Assembly: GCF_014076415.1 (NCBI RefSeq)
Contig: NZ_CP043568.1
Location: 5,766,001 to 5,830,000 of the forward strand
DNA: 64,000 nt
Reading direction: 5' to 3'
From: Comamonas testosteroni
GTDB lineage: Bacteria; Pseudomonadota; Gammaproteobacteria; Burkholderiales; Burkholderiaceae_C
Shown: in pieces, positions 1-8,899 of the stretch
Layout: every line of letters begins with the position of its first letter
Position numbering within the stretch: position 1 is the first letter of the stretch
The notes under the pieces: model-generated
Database searches by the model: none
Seen by the model: only the letters and a program-made list of their open reading frames with translations
Told to the model about the DNA's origin: nothing
Program-made: the position numbers and the translations under genes

Positions 1-254
1 CGCAACCGCTGCGGCGAAATCTGTAGGGGTGCCATAAAGGCAGGCGAAAACATCGTAACGCCAGAACCTTGTTCTGCCCATCGGGGCTTGTTACGCCAGT
101 AAAGGACAGGGGCTTTGACCATTGTGGAGGCAGCTTCGCCCTGATTTGAAAGAGATAGCAACAAGGGTAGGCTCTACGAGCTTTGCCCTTGAGCCAAAGC
201 AAAAAGTGCTGGCCGGTGATTTGCAAAAAGTAAGCGTTTTTACGCCTCGGGCCG
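1..254. other. Non-coding left edge, nothing identified
   Basis: This stretch lies downstream of the minus-strand exbD stop. I see no convincing coding frame, tRNA or repeat in it. On the minus strand there is a small hairpin-like stretch around 236-246 (gcgtttttacgc on the plus strand) close to the exbD stop that might act as a weak terminator. Its true context is cut off by the window edge. Confidence 0.3.
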
Positions 255-698
255 TCAGTTAATGCCAGCCTTCGATTCAGGCTCGGCCACAAAGCCGATG
301 CGCGTCAGGCCTGCTGCGTGGGCCCAGCCCATGACCTGTACCACGCGACCATAGGGAACGCTGGTGTCGGCGCGCAGTTGCACTTCGGCCTGAGGATTGC
401 GCCGCCCCAGCTCTTCCAGTTGCTGCTGCACTGCCGCATCGTCCGCCACGGCCCCCTGAATCCAGATTTCGCCGGCAGGGCTGACCTCCACCATCAAGGC
501 ATCGCTCTTGCTCACGGCAGCCTGCTGCACTGCTGCCTGCGCCTTGGGCAGCTGCACGCGCAAGGTGGCTGCCAGCATGGGAGCAGCCAGAATGAAGATC
601 ACCACCAGCACCAGCATCACATCGACCAGCGGTGTGACATTGATGGTGTTGATCGGAGTTTCCGCCCCTTGACGGCGGCTCATGCGACCGAATGCCAT
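255..698 (-). CDS. exbD: ExbD/TolR-family biopolymer transport protein
   Basis: Inner-membrane subunit that works with ExbB to pass proton-motive force to TonB for outer-membrane transport. The 147 residues have a short cytoplasmic N-terminus, one transmembrane segment at about residues 21-45 containing NVTPLVDVML with the family's essential membrane Asp, and a periplasmic domain of about 95 residues. Length is normal for ExbD/TolR. The ATG has an upstream AAAGGA. It lies 11 bp after exbB and is surely co-transcribed with it. No tonB is visible next door, so a TolR role cannot be excluded. ExbD is preferred because pal/tolB are absent and fur is close by. Confidence 0.88.
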   Translation of the reverse strand: MAFGRMSRRQGAETPINTINVTPLVDVMLVLVVIFILAAPMLAATLRVQLPKAQAAVQQAAVSKSDALMVEVSPAGEIWIQGAVADDAAVQQQLEELGRRNPQAEVQLRADTSVPYGRVVQVMGWAHAAGLTRIGFVAEPESKAGIN

Positions 699-709
699 GA
701 TGCCGTCCT

Positions 710-1369
710 TTAAGAAGCATCCACGCCGAACTGGGCATGCAGATCATGTGCAAACCCTTCCAGCACAGCCTCCAGCTGGCTGGCCGAACGCCCCAGCAGG
801 TTATAGGCCAGCACAGCAGGCAAAGCGACGGCCAGACCGGCGGCCGTCATGACCAGGGCTTCACCCACAGGCCCGGCAAGCTGAGCGATATCGACCTGAC
901 CACTGCCCGCCAGCGTTCCCAGCGCATGGTGAATGCCCCAGACCGTACCCAACAGACCCACAAACGGTGCCGTTGCACCAATGGTGGCAAGCAAGGTCTG
1001 ACCCCACTGCAGCTGGACGGATGCCTGGCCCAGAGCCTCACGCAGGCTGCGCAGCAGGCGCTGGCCCTGCGTCGCGCTTTGTGCCAGAGAGCCTTGCGCA
1101 GCCATTGCGCCCTGCGCCACGGCATCGGCCATGGCCTGCACCAGCCCCTGTCTATCCAGAGCCTTGACCTGCGCCATGGCCTGGACCAGATCGGGCATCT
1201 GCCAGAACGCAGCCACGGCCTGCGGCACGCTGCGACGCGCCACGGCCATAAACCAGAGCTTGTAGAGGATGACCACCCAGCTGAGCACGGACATCAGCAG
1301 CATCAGGGCCGCCGTCGCCCACGTGACCGCATCGCCCTCTGCCAGCCATTGCCACATTCCTGCAGACAT
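710..1369 (-). CDS. exbB: ExbB/TolQ/MotA-family proton channel protein
   Basis: Partner of ExbD in the energising complex of the inner membrane. The 219 residues show an N-terminal transmembrane helix at about 15-38, a cytoplasmic central region, and two C-terminal helices: one in ATIGATAPFVGLLGTVWGIH (about 129-148) and one at about 170-195 (ALVMTAAGLAVALPAVLAYN). These are the signatures of the MotA/TolQ/ExbB domain. The start has a GAGGTGAG ribosome site. The gene follows dapB on the same strand, separated by a terminator-like hairpin at 1395-1415, so it may also have its own promoter. Confidence 0.88.
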   Translation of the reverse strand: MSAGMWQWLAEGDAVTWATAALMLLMSVLSWVVILYKLWFMAVARRSVPQAVAAFWQMPDLVQAMAQVKALDRQGLVQAMADAVAQGAMAAQGSLAQSATQGQRLLRSLREALGQASVQLQWGQTLLATIGATAPFVGLLGTVWGIHHALGTLAGSGQVDIAQLAGPVGEALVMTAAGLAVALPAVLAYNLLGRSASQLEAVLEGFAHDLHAQFGVDAS

Positions 1370-1394
1370 CGCTCACCTCGCTCCCAGAAACAGC

Positions 1395-1415
1395 AAGGGG
1401 CCGTCACGGCCCCTT
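1395..1415 (-). terminator. Hairpin between dapB and exbB
   Basis: An 8-bp perfect inverted repeat, AAGGGGCC with loop gtcac and GGCCCCTT, lies just after the dapB stop. On the minus strand it is followed only by a broken T-run, so it may attenuate rather than fully stop transcription into exbB. Confidence 0.5.
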
Positions 1416-1429
1416 TGCAAATTGCGCAG

Positions 1430-2263
1430 TCAACGCAGATTCAGCACATCGTACATATCGTACTGGCCAGTCTTCTTGTCGGCCAGATAGGCCACGGCGC
1501 GCAGGCTGCCGTTGGCATAGCCTGCACGGCTGCTGGACTTGTGCGAGATCTCGATGCGCTCGCCGGTACCGGCAAACAGCACGGTGTGATCGCCCACGAT
1601 ATCGCCGCCGCGCACGGTGGCAAAGCCAATGGTGTCGGCCTTGCGCTCGCCGGTGTGGCCGAAGCGCTCATACACGGCGCGGTCGGCCAGCTTGGTGCCC
1701 TGGGCTTCGGCAATCACTTCGCCCATCTTCAGGGCCGTTCCAGAAGGTGCGTCGACCTTGTGCTTGTGATGGGCTTCGACGATCTCGATGTCGTAGCCAC
1801 CTTGCTGCAAGGCCTTGGCCGCCATCTCCAGCAACTTGAAGGTCACGTTCACGCCTACGCTCATATTGGGGGCGAAAACGATGGAAGTCTTCTGGGCAAA
1901 CTCGGCGATCTGCGTCTTTTGCTCATCCGAGAAGCCCGTGGTGCCGATGACCACGCCAACGCCCAGATCGGCCGCAACGGCCAGGTGCTCCATCGTGCCT
2001 TCGGGGCGCGTGAAGTCGATCAGGCAGTCGGCCTTCGACAGGGCTGCGCGCACATCGCTTTCGATCTTCAGCCCGCTGGGCTTACCCAGGAATGCAGAAG
2101 GATCGGTGCCGATGGCAGGGCTGTCAGCGCGGTCCAGTGCTGCAGCCAGCACGCAGTCGCTGCTGTTCAGAATCGCTTCGATCAGCATATGGCCCATGCG
2201 GCCGGAGGCACCCGCCACAGCAACGCGCTGAGGGGTGGAGGAATGGGTGGTGGATGCGGTCAT
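1430..2263 (-). CDS. dapB: 4-hydroxy-tetrahydrodipicolinate reductase
   Basis: Reduces hydroxy-tetrahydrodipicolinate with NAD(P)H in the diaminopimelate/lysine pathway, in the cytoplasm. The 277 residues start with a short Ser/Thr-rich lead, then the nucleotide-binding [12 protein letters not shown] (about 12-24). The catalytic [15 protein letters not shown] lies at about 163-177, with the conserved His-His-Lys and the substrate-binding SGTA. Length is typical of beta-proteobacteria. It sits between bamE and exbB, the order expected for Comamonadaceae, with a gap of about 106 bp to bamE. Confidence 0.96.
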   Translation of the reverse strand: MTASTTHSSTPQRVAVAGASGRMGHMLIEAILNSSDCVLAAALDRADSPAIGTDPSAFLGKPSGLKIESDVRAALSKADCLIDFTRPEGTMEHLAVAADLGVGVVIGTTGFSDEQKTQIAEFAQKTSIVFAPNMSVGVNVTFKLLEMAAKALQQGGYDIEIVEAHHKHKVDAPSGTALKMGEVIAEAQGTKLADRAVYERFGHTGERKADTIGFATVRGGDIVGDHTVLFAGTGERIEISHKSSSRAGYANGSLRAVAYLADKKTGQYDMYDVLNLR

Positions 2264-2369
2264 GGCGCTATCACTCGATCAAATGGAGGACGGCAGGATC
2301 GCATCCACACCGTCATAAAAAGAGAGCATCCACCGCTTTCTGCAAGCGGGGAACAACCTGTTCTGATGC

Positions 2370-2927
2370 TTAACGCGATTCCAGCGGTGGATAGCTGGTG
2401 GCGGCAGGCGGCAGATTGGCCGCAGCCTGCTCGGCTTCGGTGTTATTGCGTGCGGGGTATTTGGCCAGTTGAGCTTCGCTGGCTTCCAGCTGCGGAACCT
2501 TGGGCGTGCCCTTCATGCCTTTGAGGCTGGCCACGAAATCGGCCTCGGAAGGCATCTCGTCACCTTCGGCGCGCGCAAAGGCGTCGCCATTGAAGAAGAC
2601 GGTGAGCTTGCGGATCTGCGACTCCACACCAGGGCGATTGATGGTGAACACGTATTCCCAGCGATCGCCGTGGAACACGCTGGTCACGAGAGGTGTGCCC
2701 AGGATGTCGCGAATCTGCTGACGGCTCATGCCGGGCTGCAAGGCCTCGACCTGCTCCTTGGACACGAAATTGCCCTGCACGACATCGACCTTGTAAGGAG
2801 TGACGGCATTGGCGACACGGTGCGCGGCGCCATCGATACTGTTGCAGCCGGCCAGTGCCGCTGCGATTGCCAACGTCAGGGCCAGACCTGCGCGGCTACG
2901 GGCTTGAACATGCATGGGTAATGGCAT
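2370..2927 (-). CDS. bamE: Outer membrane assembly lipoprotein BamE (SmpA/OmlA)
   Basis: Accessory lipoprotein of the BAM complex that inserts outer-membrane beta-barrels. The first 28 residues form a lipoprotein signal ending in LAGC, so Cys28 is the lipidated residue. The SmpA/OmlA domain follows (about 48-130), with GMSRQQIRDILGTPL and FHGDRWEYVF, both recognisable family motifs. The C-terminal 50 residues are low-complexity, rich in Ala and Glu, and longer than in E. coli BamE. It is divergent from fur, as in many beta-proteobacteria, with a 134-bp shared intergenic region. Confidence 0.92.
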   Translation of the reverse strand: MPLPMHVQARSRAGLALTLAIAAALAGCNSIDGAAHRVANAVTPYKVDVVQGNFVSKEQVEALQPGMSRQQIRDILGTPLVTSVFHGDRWEYVFTINRPGVESQIRKLTVFFNGDAFARAEGDEMPSEADFVASLKGMKGTPKVPQLEASEAQLAKYPARNNTEAEQAAANLPPAATSYPPLESR

Positions 2928-3061
2928 AGGGATATGATCGGGTTCATTGTAGCGGCAGGCCCCGGAGACACTTGGAGATTCCCTTTATCTGCGTGTAAAG
3001 CTTCTCCTTAAACAAGTGGGTCCAGCCTTCCATGTGCCCGTAGTCCACCAAGAGAGCCGAC

Positions 3062-3487
3062 ATGAAAAATATTGATGAACTCAAAAGCACGGGCCTCAAA
3101 GCCACTTTGCCGCGTCTGAAAATCCTGGAAATCTTCCAGAAGGGCGCCCAGCGCCACATGACGGCCGAAGACGTGTTCCGCGTGCTTCTGGACGAGCGCT
3201 CGGATATTGGCCTGGCCACGGTTTACCGCGTGCTGACCCAGTTCGAGCAGGCCGGCATCCTGATCCGCAGCAACTTCGAAAGCGGCAAAGCCGTCTATGA
3301 GCTCAACGAAGGCCAGCACCACGACCACTTCGTCTGCACCAGCTGCGGCAAGGTCGAGGAGTTCTATGACGCCGAGATCGAGAAGCGCCAGAACCTGATC
3401 GCCAAGGAAAAGGGCTGGGTGATTCAGGATCACTCCATGGCGCTCTACGGCCAGTGCGCCGAATGCGCCACACGCGCCGCCAAGTAA
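3062..3487 (+). CDS. fur: Ferric uptake regulator Fur
   Basis: Iron-responsive DNA-binding repressor of 141 residues. An N-terminal winged helix (about 1-80, with [14 protein letters not shown] and [15 protein letters not shown]) precedes the dimerisation and metal domain, which carries the His-rich [10 protein letters not shown] motif and a second C-x2-C (CAEC) near the C-terminus. These ligands are the classic Fur set rather than Zur or PerR. It is monocistronic, divergent from bamE, and closed by a terminator at 3515-3545. A good Fur box occurs elsewhere in the window at 63.7 kb. Confidence 0.96.
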   Translation: MKNIDELKSTGLKATLPRLKILEIFQKGAQRHMTAEDVFRVLLDERSDIGLATVYRVLTQFEQAGILIRSNFESGKAVYELNEGQHHDHFVCTSCGKVEEFYDAEIEKRQNLIAKEKGWVIQDHSMALYGQCAECATRAAK

Positions 3488-3514
3488 AAACGCAAAACGC
3501 GACGGTGAATCCAG

Positions 3515-3545
3515 GGGCAGGACATGCAGATGTCTTGCCCTTTTT
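3515..3545 (+). terminator. Rho-independent terminator of fur
   Basis: GGGCAGGACAT, loop gcag, ATGTCTTGCCC forms an 11-bp stem with one G-U pair, followed directly by TTTTTAC. It lies 28 bp after the fur stop. Confidence 0.85.
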
Positions 3546-3649
3546 ACATTTGGTGAGAACTTCTTCACATAGCTCCATCAAGCCTCAAACCAAACGCGAG
3601 CCGGACTGCGTATGCTGCAGTCATTCCCGCGCTTGAGGAGACCCGGTTC

Positions 3650-5245
3650 ATGCGACTGCTACCGTTTTCACCTGTCCAGGGGCTGCTCTGTCTGGCCGCC
3701 CTCGCCTTGACCGCCTGCGCACCGCTGGCTCCCTCATCGGGCCGCCCCAGCCCCGAGGTGCTGCAGACGCTGAGCAGCAGCGCCCTGCCCGACAAGCCCA
3801 GCGCGCTGCAAAGCCAGCAATGGCTGGACAGGGTCACCTGGGGCGCCACCGACCATGATGCGGCCCGGCTGCAGCAGCAAGGCCTCAAGCGCTGGCTGGC
3901 CGCTCAGCTCAGCCCGTCCTCCGCGCCCATGCCGGCCGAGGTGCAGCAGCACATCGATGCCCTGGGCATCAGCCAGAAGCCCATGGCGCAGATCCAGCGC
4001 GAAATTGCCGACCAGCGCCTGGCCATTCGCAACAGCCAGGATCCGGAGGAGGCCGCCAAGCTGCGCAGCGAGCTGCAGCGCCAGCTCAATCAGCTCGGTG
4101 CCGAAGCCCAGAAACGCCAGATCTGGCGCGCGCTCTACTCGCCCCACCAGTTGCAGGAGCAAATGACCTGGTTCTGGATGAATCACTTCAACGTCAGCAC
4201 CCGCAAGGGCGATGTGCGCATGTGGGTGGGCGACTACGAGGAGCAGGCCATTCGCCCCCATGCGCTGGGCAAATTCCGCGAGCTGCTGACGGCCAGCATG
4301 CGCCATCCGGCCATGCTGCTGTATCTGGACAATGCCAGCAATGCCGCCGGGCGCATCAATGAAAACTACGCGCGCGAACTGCTGGAGCTGCACACCATGG
4401 GCGTGGGCAGCGGCTACACCCAGGCCGACGTGCAGGCCATGGCCCATGTGCTGACCGGTGTGGGCTTCTCCACCCGGGAGGCCGATGCCCCGCCACCCAG
4501 GCTGCGCCCCGAACGCCAGGGCGACTATCTGCGCCATGGCTTCTTCGAATTCAACCCCAATCGCCACGATTACACACCCCAGGTCTTGCTCGGCAGGCCG
4601 CTGGAAAAAAGCGGACTGGCCCAAGTCAACGAGGCGGTAGACCGCATCGTGGCCTCGCCCGTCACTGCGCGCTTCATTGCACGCAAGCTCTGCGTCTATT
4701 TTCTCGGCGACAAGCCGCCCCAGGCCGTGGTCGAGCGCACGGCCCAGGCCTTTGAGCGCAGCCATGGCGATATCGCCGTCACTCTGGCCACGCTGCTGAG
4801 CGACCCTCAGGCTCAGCAGTTCGGCCAGGGCTTCAAGGACCCGGTCCACTATGTGCTGGGCGCCACACGCCTGGCCTACGACCAGCGCGTGGCCAGCGAC
4901 GTGTCCCCGGTACAGAACTGGCTCAACCAGCTGGGCCAGCCGCTGTATGGCCACGAAACGCCCGACGGCTACCCCGTGACGCAATCGGACTGGTCCAGCT
5001 CCGGCCAGATGAATGCCCGCTTCGAGGTGGCAAGGCAGATTGGCAGCCGCGGCGCGCTGCTGTTCCGCAACAGCCCGCAGCAGCCGCTGGAGAAGCCGCC
5101 CTATCCCGACCTGGACAAGCGCAGCAGCGTACAGGCTCGCGTGCCGGCATTGGGTGTCGCCACACGCGCCGCACTGGCCCAGGCCAGGAACCCGGCGGAC
5201 TGGAACAGCTTTTTCCTCTCCGCCCCCGAAATGATGTACCGCTAA
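3650..5245 (+). CDS. DUF1800-family exported lipoprotein
   Basis: Member of the DUF1800 family, whose biochemical role is not established. The 531 residues begin with a lipoprotein signal (residues 1-22, ALTAC lipobox), so it is probably anchored in a membrane. The body is helical and contains the family hallmarks WFWMNHFNVS, ENYARELLELHTMG and a C-terminal VTQSDW with a Trp-Ser-rich end. It is followed after 11 bp by a DUF1501 gene with a strong ribosome site. DUF1800 and DUF1501 genes are very often paired, so the products probably act together in the envelope. The substrate is unknown. Confidence 0.85.
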   Translation: MRLLPFSPVQGLLCLAALALTACAPLAPSSGRPSPEVLQTLSSSALPDKPSALQSQQWLDRVTWGATDHDAARLQQQGLKRWLAAQLSPSSAPMPAEVQQHIDALGISQKPMAQIQREIADQRLAIRNSQDPEEAAKLRSELQRQLNQLGAEAQKRQIWRALYSPHQLQEQMTWFWMNHFNVSTRKGDVRMWVGDYEEQAIRPHALGKFRELLTASMRHPAMLLYLDNASNAAGRINENYARELLELHTMGVGSGYTQADVQAMAHVLTGVGFSTREADAPPPRLRPERQGDYLRHGFFEFNPNRHDYTPQVLLGRPLEKSGLAQVNEAVDRIVASPVTARFIARKLCVYFLGDKPPQAVVERTAQAFERSHGDIAVTLATLLSDPQAQQFGQGFKDPVHYVLGATRLAYDQRVASDVSPVQNWLNQLGQPLYGHETPDGYPVTQSDWSSSGQMNARFEVARQIGSRGALLFRNSPQQPLEKPPYPDLDKRSSVQARVPALGVATRAALAQARNPADWNSFFLSAPEMMYR

Positions 5246-5256
5246 GGAGGGCAGCC

Positions 5257-6477
5257 ATGCAAAGACGTCAATTTCTCAGCCTCGGCGCTGCCCTGCCGCT
5301 GTTCTGCCAGCTGGGCCAAGGTCTGGCCGCTCCCTTGCAAAGCGGCTCGCCCCGTTTTCTGCTGGTCTTTCTGCGCGGCGCCTACGACAGCAACAGCCTG
5401 CTGGTGCCTACTCACAGCGACTTCTACTATCAGGCCAGGCCCAGCATCGCCATAGCGCGCCCGGGATCGGCCGATGGTGCCCTGGCCCTGAACCCTCAAT
5501 GGGGACTGCACCCTGCATTGCAAAGCAGCCTGCTGCCGCTGTACGAACAGGGCCAGGCCTGTTTTGTGCCGTTCGCAGGCAGCAACGACCTCTCGCGCAG
5601 CCATTTCGAAACCCAGGATTCGATCGAGCTGGGCCAACCCCAGGAAGGCGGAAAAAGCTATCAGAGCGGCTTTCTGAACCGGCTGACCCGGGTGCTGCAG
5701 GCCGACAGCCAGAGCCGCACCGGCCTCAGCCCCATGGCCTTCACCGCCCAGTTGCCGCTATGCCTGCGCGGCAGCGCCCAGGTGGCGAACATGGCGCTGG
5801 CCTCGGTGCGCAAGACGGCCGTGGACGAGCAGCGCAGCCAGATCATTGCCTCCATGTACCAGGGCTCGGCACTGGAGACGCCGGTGCGCGAAGGCTTTTC
5901 GGTACAGCGCGCCGTGCAGCGCAGCATGCAGGAGGAAATGGACCAGGCCGGGCGCAATGCCATCAGCGCCAAGGGCTTCAGCCTGGTAGCCCAGCGCATG
6001 GCCCACCTGATGCGCGAGCAGTTCGACCTGGGCTTTGTCGATATCGGAGGCTGGGACACCCATGTCAACCAGGGCGCCGCCAGCGGCAATCTGGCCAACC
6101 GGCTCGGCGACCTGAGCCAGGGCCTGGCGACGTTCGCCGAATCCATGGGAGCCGAAACCTGGCGCCATACCGTGGTGGCCGTGATCAGCGAGTTCGGCCG
6201 CACTTTCCGCGAAAACGGCAACAAGGGCACGGATCACGGCCATGGCACGGCTTACTGGTTTCTCGGCGGCGGCCTGTCGGCCCAGGCCGGCGGCAAGGTG
6301 CTGGGCGAGCAGATCGAGGTCACCGAAAAAGCGCTGTTCCAGAACCGCGACTACCCCGTGCTCAACGAATACCGCTCCCTGCTCGGCGGCCTGTTTGCCC
6401 GCATGTACGGCCTGAACGCAGCGCAGCTTCAGCAGATCTTTCCGGCCTCGCAGCCCGGCAGGCTGCAGCTGGTCTAG
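5257..6477 (+). CDS. DUF1501-family protein with Tat signal
   Basis: Member of DUF1501, a family related to the alkaline phosphatase/sulfatase fold, with no defined substrate. Of the 406 residues, the first 25 form a twin-arginine type signal ([12 protein letters not shown]), suggesting export of a folded, perhaps metal-bound protein. Typical motifs are [10 protein letters not shown] near the N-terminus, [11 protein letters not shown] in the middle and [21 protein letters not shown], whose Asp/His residues would bind metal. The start has AAGGAGGG seven bases upstream. It is translated right after the DUF1800 gene and its stop overlaps the hprK stop on the other strand. Confidence 0.85.
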   Translation: MQRRQFLSLGAALPLFCQLGQGLAAPLQSGSPRFLLVFLRGAYDSNSLLVPTHSDFYYQARPSIAIARPGSADGALALNPQWGLHPALQSSLLPLYEQGQACFVPFAGSNDLSRSHFETQDSIELGQPQEGGKSYQSGFLNRLTRVLQADSQSRTGLSPMAFTAQLPLCLRGSAQVANMALASVRKTAVDEQRSQIIASMYQGSALETPVREGFSVQRAVQRSMQEEMDQAGRNAISAKGFSLVAQRMAHLMREQFDLGFVDIGGWDTHVNQGAASGNLANRLGDLSQGLATFAESMGAETWRHTVVAVISEFGRTFRENGNKGTDHGHGTAYWFLGGGLSAQAGGKVLGEQIEVTEKALFQNRDYPVLNEYRSLLGGLFARMYGLNAAQLQQIFPASQPGRLQLV

Positions 6478-7433
6478 AACGACTCGCCGCTTTCCATGGC
6501 GCGGCGGTGGCGCATCACGAATTCCTGGTAGGTGTCGATGCCGCGCAGCTGCAAAATGGCATTGCGCACTGCGGCTTCCACCAGCACGGCGATGTTTCGG
6601 CCCGCCACCACCTGAATCACCACCTTGCGCACGGGCACGCCCAGCACGTCCTGGGTCAGCGGCTCGGCGGGCAGGCGCTCGTATTCGCGCTCCATGGTTT
6701 CCTTGCGCACCAGATGCACGATGAGCTTGAGCCGCATCTTGCGGCGCACCGCCGTCTCGCCAAAGATGGCGCGAATATCGAGCAGGCCGATGCCGCGCAC
6801 CTCGAGCAGGTTCTGCAGCAGCTCGGGGCATTTGCCTTCGACCGTGGTCTGGTTGATGCGGTACAGGTCCACCGCATCGTCGGCCACCAGACCATTGCCG
6901 CGCGTGACCAGCTCCAGCCCCAGCTCGCTCTTGCCAAGGCCCGATTCGCCCGTGATCAGCACGCCCATGCCCAAAATATCCATGAACACGCCGTGCATGG
7001 TGATGCGATCGGCGAAATGCTTGGACAGATAGGCACGCAGCACGTCGATGACGAAGGCCGACTGCTCCTTGGTGGAGAACAGCGGGATATGCGCGCGCTC
7101 GCACATGGAGATCAGTTCGTCGGGCGCGTCCTGACCATCGGCCAGCACCAGCACCGGCGGCTCCAGCGTGACGATGCGGGCAATGCGGCGCAGGCAGTCC
7201 TGCGAGGTGGCATTGGTCAGATAGGCGATTTCACGCTCGCCCAGCACCTGCAGACGGTAGGGATGGATGTAGTTGAGATAGCCCACCAGATCGGCACCCG
7301 AGCGGGCCGAGCGCACGGCCATCTCGTCGAAGCGGCGCTCGGAGGCGCCCAGCCCCGCTATCCACTGCCAGCGCAGGCTGGAGTTGCGAAATGCCTCGAA
7401 CAATACATCGGCACTGATGGCGCTGGGTCTCAT
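6474..7433 (-). CDS. hprK: HPr kinase/phosphorylase
   Basis: Bifunctional enzyme that phosphorylates and dephosphorylates a Ser of HPr-type PTS proteins. The 319 residues have an N-terminal domain (about 1-130), then a Walker [15 protein letters not shown] (about 157-170), and the HprK signature [19 protein letters not shown] (about 208-226). In proteobacteria it belongs to the nitrogen-related PTS, matching its place just downstream of ptsN (36-bp gap). The stop codons of hprK and the convergent DUF1501 gene overlap within TCTAGA. Confidence 0.95.
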   Translation of the reverse strand: MRPSAISADVLFEAFRNSSLRWQWIAGLGASERRFDEMAVRSARSGADLVGYLNYIHPYRLQVLGEREIAYLTNATSQDCLRRIARIVTLEPPVLVLADGQDAPDELISMCERAHIPLFSTKEQSAFVIDVLRAYLSKHFADRITMHGVFMDILGMGVLITGESGLGKSELGLELVTRGNGLVADDAVDLYRINQTTVEGKCPELLQNLLEVRGIGLLDIRAIFGETAVRRKMRLKLIVHLVRKETMEREYERLPAEPLTQDVLGVPVRKVVIQVVAGRNIAVLVEAAVRNAILQLRGIDTYQEFVMRHRRAMESGESF

Positions 7434-7469
7434 GGCAAGGCCCTGTCAGTCAAGAAGAAGGGCCAGGAC

Positions 7470-7943
7470 TCAAGCCTGGGAGTTGATGGAGGACTGCCAG
7501 CTGTCGATCATGCCGTGCAGCTGCTGCGCATCGGTGGACGACTTCAGGCGCTCGCGCAACTGGCTGTCGCTGAGCAGCTCGGCGATCTCGGAGAGGATTT
7601 CCAGGTGCTTTTGCGTCGCCGCCTCGGGCACCAGCAGGAAGATCAGCAGCCCGACCGGCTGCTCGTCGGGCGCATCGAAGCCGATGGGGTTGGCCAGCTG
7701 GAACACTGCCGCCATGGGAGCCGTCAGGCCCTTGATGCGGCCATGGGGAATGGCAACTCCATGCCCCAGGCCGGTGGAGCCCAGGCGTTCGCGTGCGAAC
7801 AGGCTATCGGTGATCAGGGCACGAGACAGACCATGCAAGCTCTCAAAGAGCAAACCCGCTTCCTCGAAAGCGCGTTTCTTGCTGGTGACATCAACGCTCA
7901 CAAGCACTTGAGCGGCGGGAAGGATAGAAGCTAGGCGATTCAT
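7470..7943 (-). CDS. ptsN: PTS IIA-like nitrogen regulatory protein
   Basis: EIIA(Ntr) of the nitrogen-related phosphotransferase system; it receives phosphate on a His and regulates other proteins rather than transporting sugar. The 157 residues form one PTS EIIA type-2 domain, with the phospho-acceptor in GHGVAIPHGRI. I start it at the ATG of MNRLASILPAA because homologues begin there; an in-frame extension of 21 residues upstream looks non-coding. It is part of the hpf-ptsN-hprK block. Confidence 0.93.
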   Translation of the reverse strand: MNRLASILPAAQVLVSVDVTSKKRAFEEAGLLFESLHGLSRALITDSLFARERLGSTGLGHGVAIPHGRIKGLTAPMAAVFQLANPIGFDAPDEQPVGLLIFLLVPEAATQKHLEILSEIAELLSDSQLRERLKSSTDAQQLHGMIDSWQSSINSQA

Positions 7944-8002
7944 GGTGTGATCAACAATTATGCACCGCAGCGCTGAAAACCGTGGGGAAACCCTGATCAC
8001 CA

Positions 8003-8027
8003 TCAAAAACCGCCCCGTAGGGCGGCG
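8003..8027 (-). terminator. Terminator between hpf and ptsN
   Basis: CCGCCC, loop cgta, GGGCGG gives a perfect 6-bp GC stem at 8010-8025, followed on the minus strand by TTTTT. It sits in the 156-bp gap after hpf and would end or attenuate hpf transcripts before ptsN. Confidence 0.7.
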
Positions 8028-8099
8028 CTTTTAGCGTTGTAACAAGGCGACAGCCCTGCAACAAACCGGCGCAAACGCTGGGCTTGCGCCTCGCTTTCA

Positions 8100-8459
8100 T
8101 CAAGCTGACACCTGCGCCAGCTCCAAGCCCCCGGCATCGAGTCGCTTGGCTGTGGCACGCGGGCCTTGCTGACGAGTCTTGTAGCGCATCACCACACGGT
8201 CGAGCTTGTCGGCCAGGGCATCCACGGCGGCATAGAGGTCGAAATGCTGCGTCTCCACGAACAAGTCTTGCCCTTTTACGCGTACCGTGCAACCGGCGCG
8301 CTGTCGTTTGTCTTTTTCCTTTTGCTTGTGGACTGTGAGCAGCACCTTCACGTCCACGACCTGATCGAAGTGCCTGAGAATGCGTTCCAGCTTGGCCATG
8401 ACATAGCTGCGCAGCGAGGGAGTGACCTCCAGGTGATGCCCGCTAATCGTCAAATTCAT
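8100..8459 (-). CDS. hpf: Ribosome hibernation-promoting factor
   Basis: Binds the 30S subunit and inactivates ribosomes in stationary phase. The 119 residues begin [12 protein letters not shown] and carry the compact sigma-54 modulation/S30AE domain, including [21 protein letters not shown] and [23 protein letters not shown]. It is somewhat longer than the 95-residue short form and lacks the long-form C-terminal dimerisation domain. The start is fixed by TAAGGAG eight bases upstream; the frame stays open for another 108 codons but these are not conserved-looking. In many proteobacteria this gene follows rpoN; here the upstream region is non-coding. Confidence 0.92.
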   Translation of the reverse strand: MNLTISGHHLEVTPSLRSYVMAKLERILRHFDQVVDVKVLLTVHKQKEKDKRQRAGCTVRVKGQDLFVETQHFDLYAAVDALADKLDRVVMRYKTRQQGPRATAKRLDAGGLELAQVSA

Positions 8460-8899
8460 AACAAAACACTCCTTAGCTCTCGGTGAAATCACTGCGGTTT
8501 CACAGCACCTGATGGCTGTGCCGCAGCCTGGCAGTTCGGAATGCGCATTCGTCTTTGCTGTGAATCCACTATGCGCCCGCCCCACGCCAAAGGCAACGAA
8601 ATGACCGTGATAGCGCAGGCTAGTCAGGGGCCTTGTTTGGCGGTTTGATGACAGGCGGTTTTGACGCCACAATGAGTGGCTTTGGCTGGCATGCGGGGGA
8701 TACGCCTTCATGCCCCATGGCCCCGATCGCAGCAGGCGCGCACTGGCAAAGACCGTGACCGTCCAAACCCCTGCCTGCGCCATTAAAATCGCGTTTTTAC
8801 GCAGCCGCCTCTCGGGCCTGCGACGCTGGCAGCCCCCGGGCTTTCAGGCGCCTGCTGACCGACTGCACGCCTGAATTGCCTGACAGCCCTATCTCGACC
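8460..8899. other. 440-bp divergent intergenic region hpf / purC
   Basis: This region holds the promoters of hpf (minus) and purC (plus). I looked for a sigma-54 type GG-N10-GC promoter before hpf and found no convincing one. No RNA gene or repeat is evident. The open frame running leftward from 8783 is the untranslated extension of hpf. Confidence 0.4.

Noticed and set aside
737-2524. 595-codon plus-strand open frame
   Set aside because: Antisense to exbB, dapB and part of bamE; low-complexity translation rich in His, Gln and Arg, typical of a high-GC shadow frame.
5499-7934. 811-codon plus-strand frame across DUF1501, hprK and ptsN
   Set aside because: Runs through three well-supported genes on both strands and has no family motif.
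8460-8700. Sigma-54 promoter before hpf
   Set aside because: No TGGCAC-N5-TTGC-type pair found on the minus strand.
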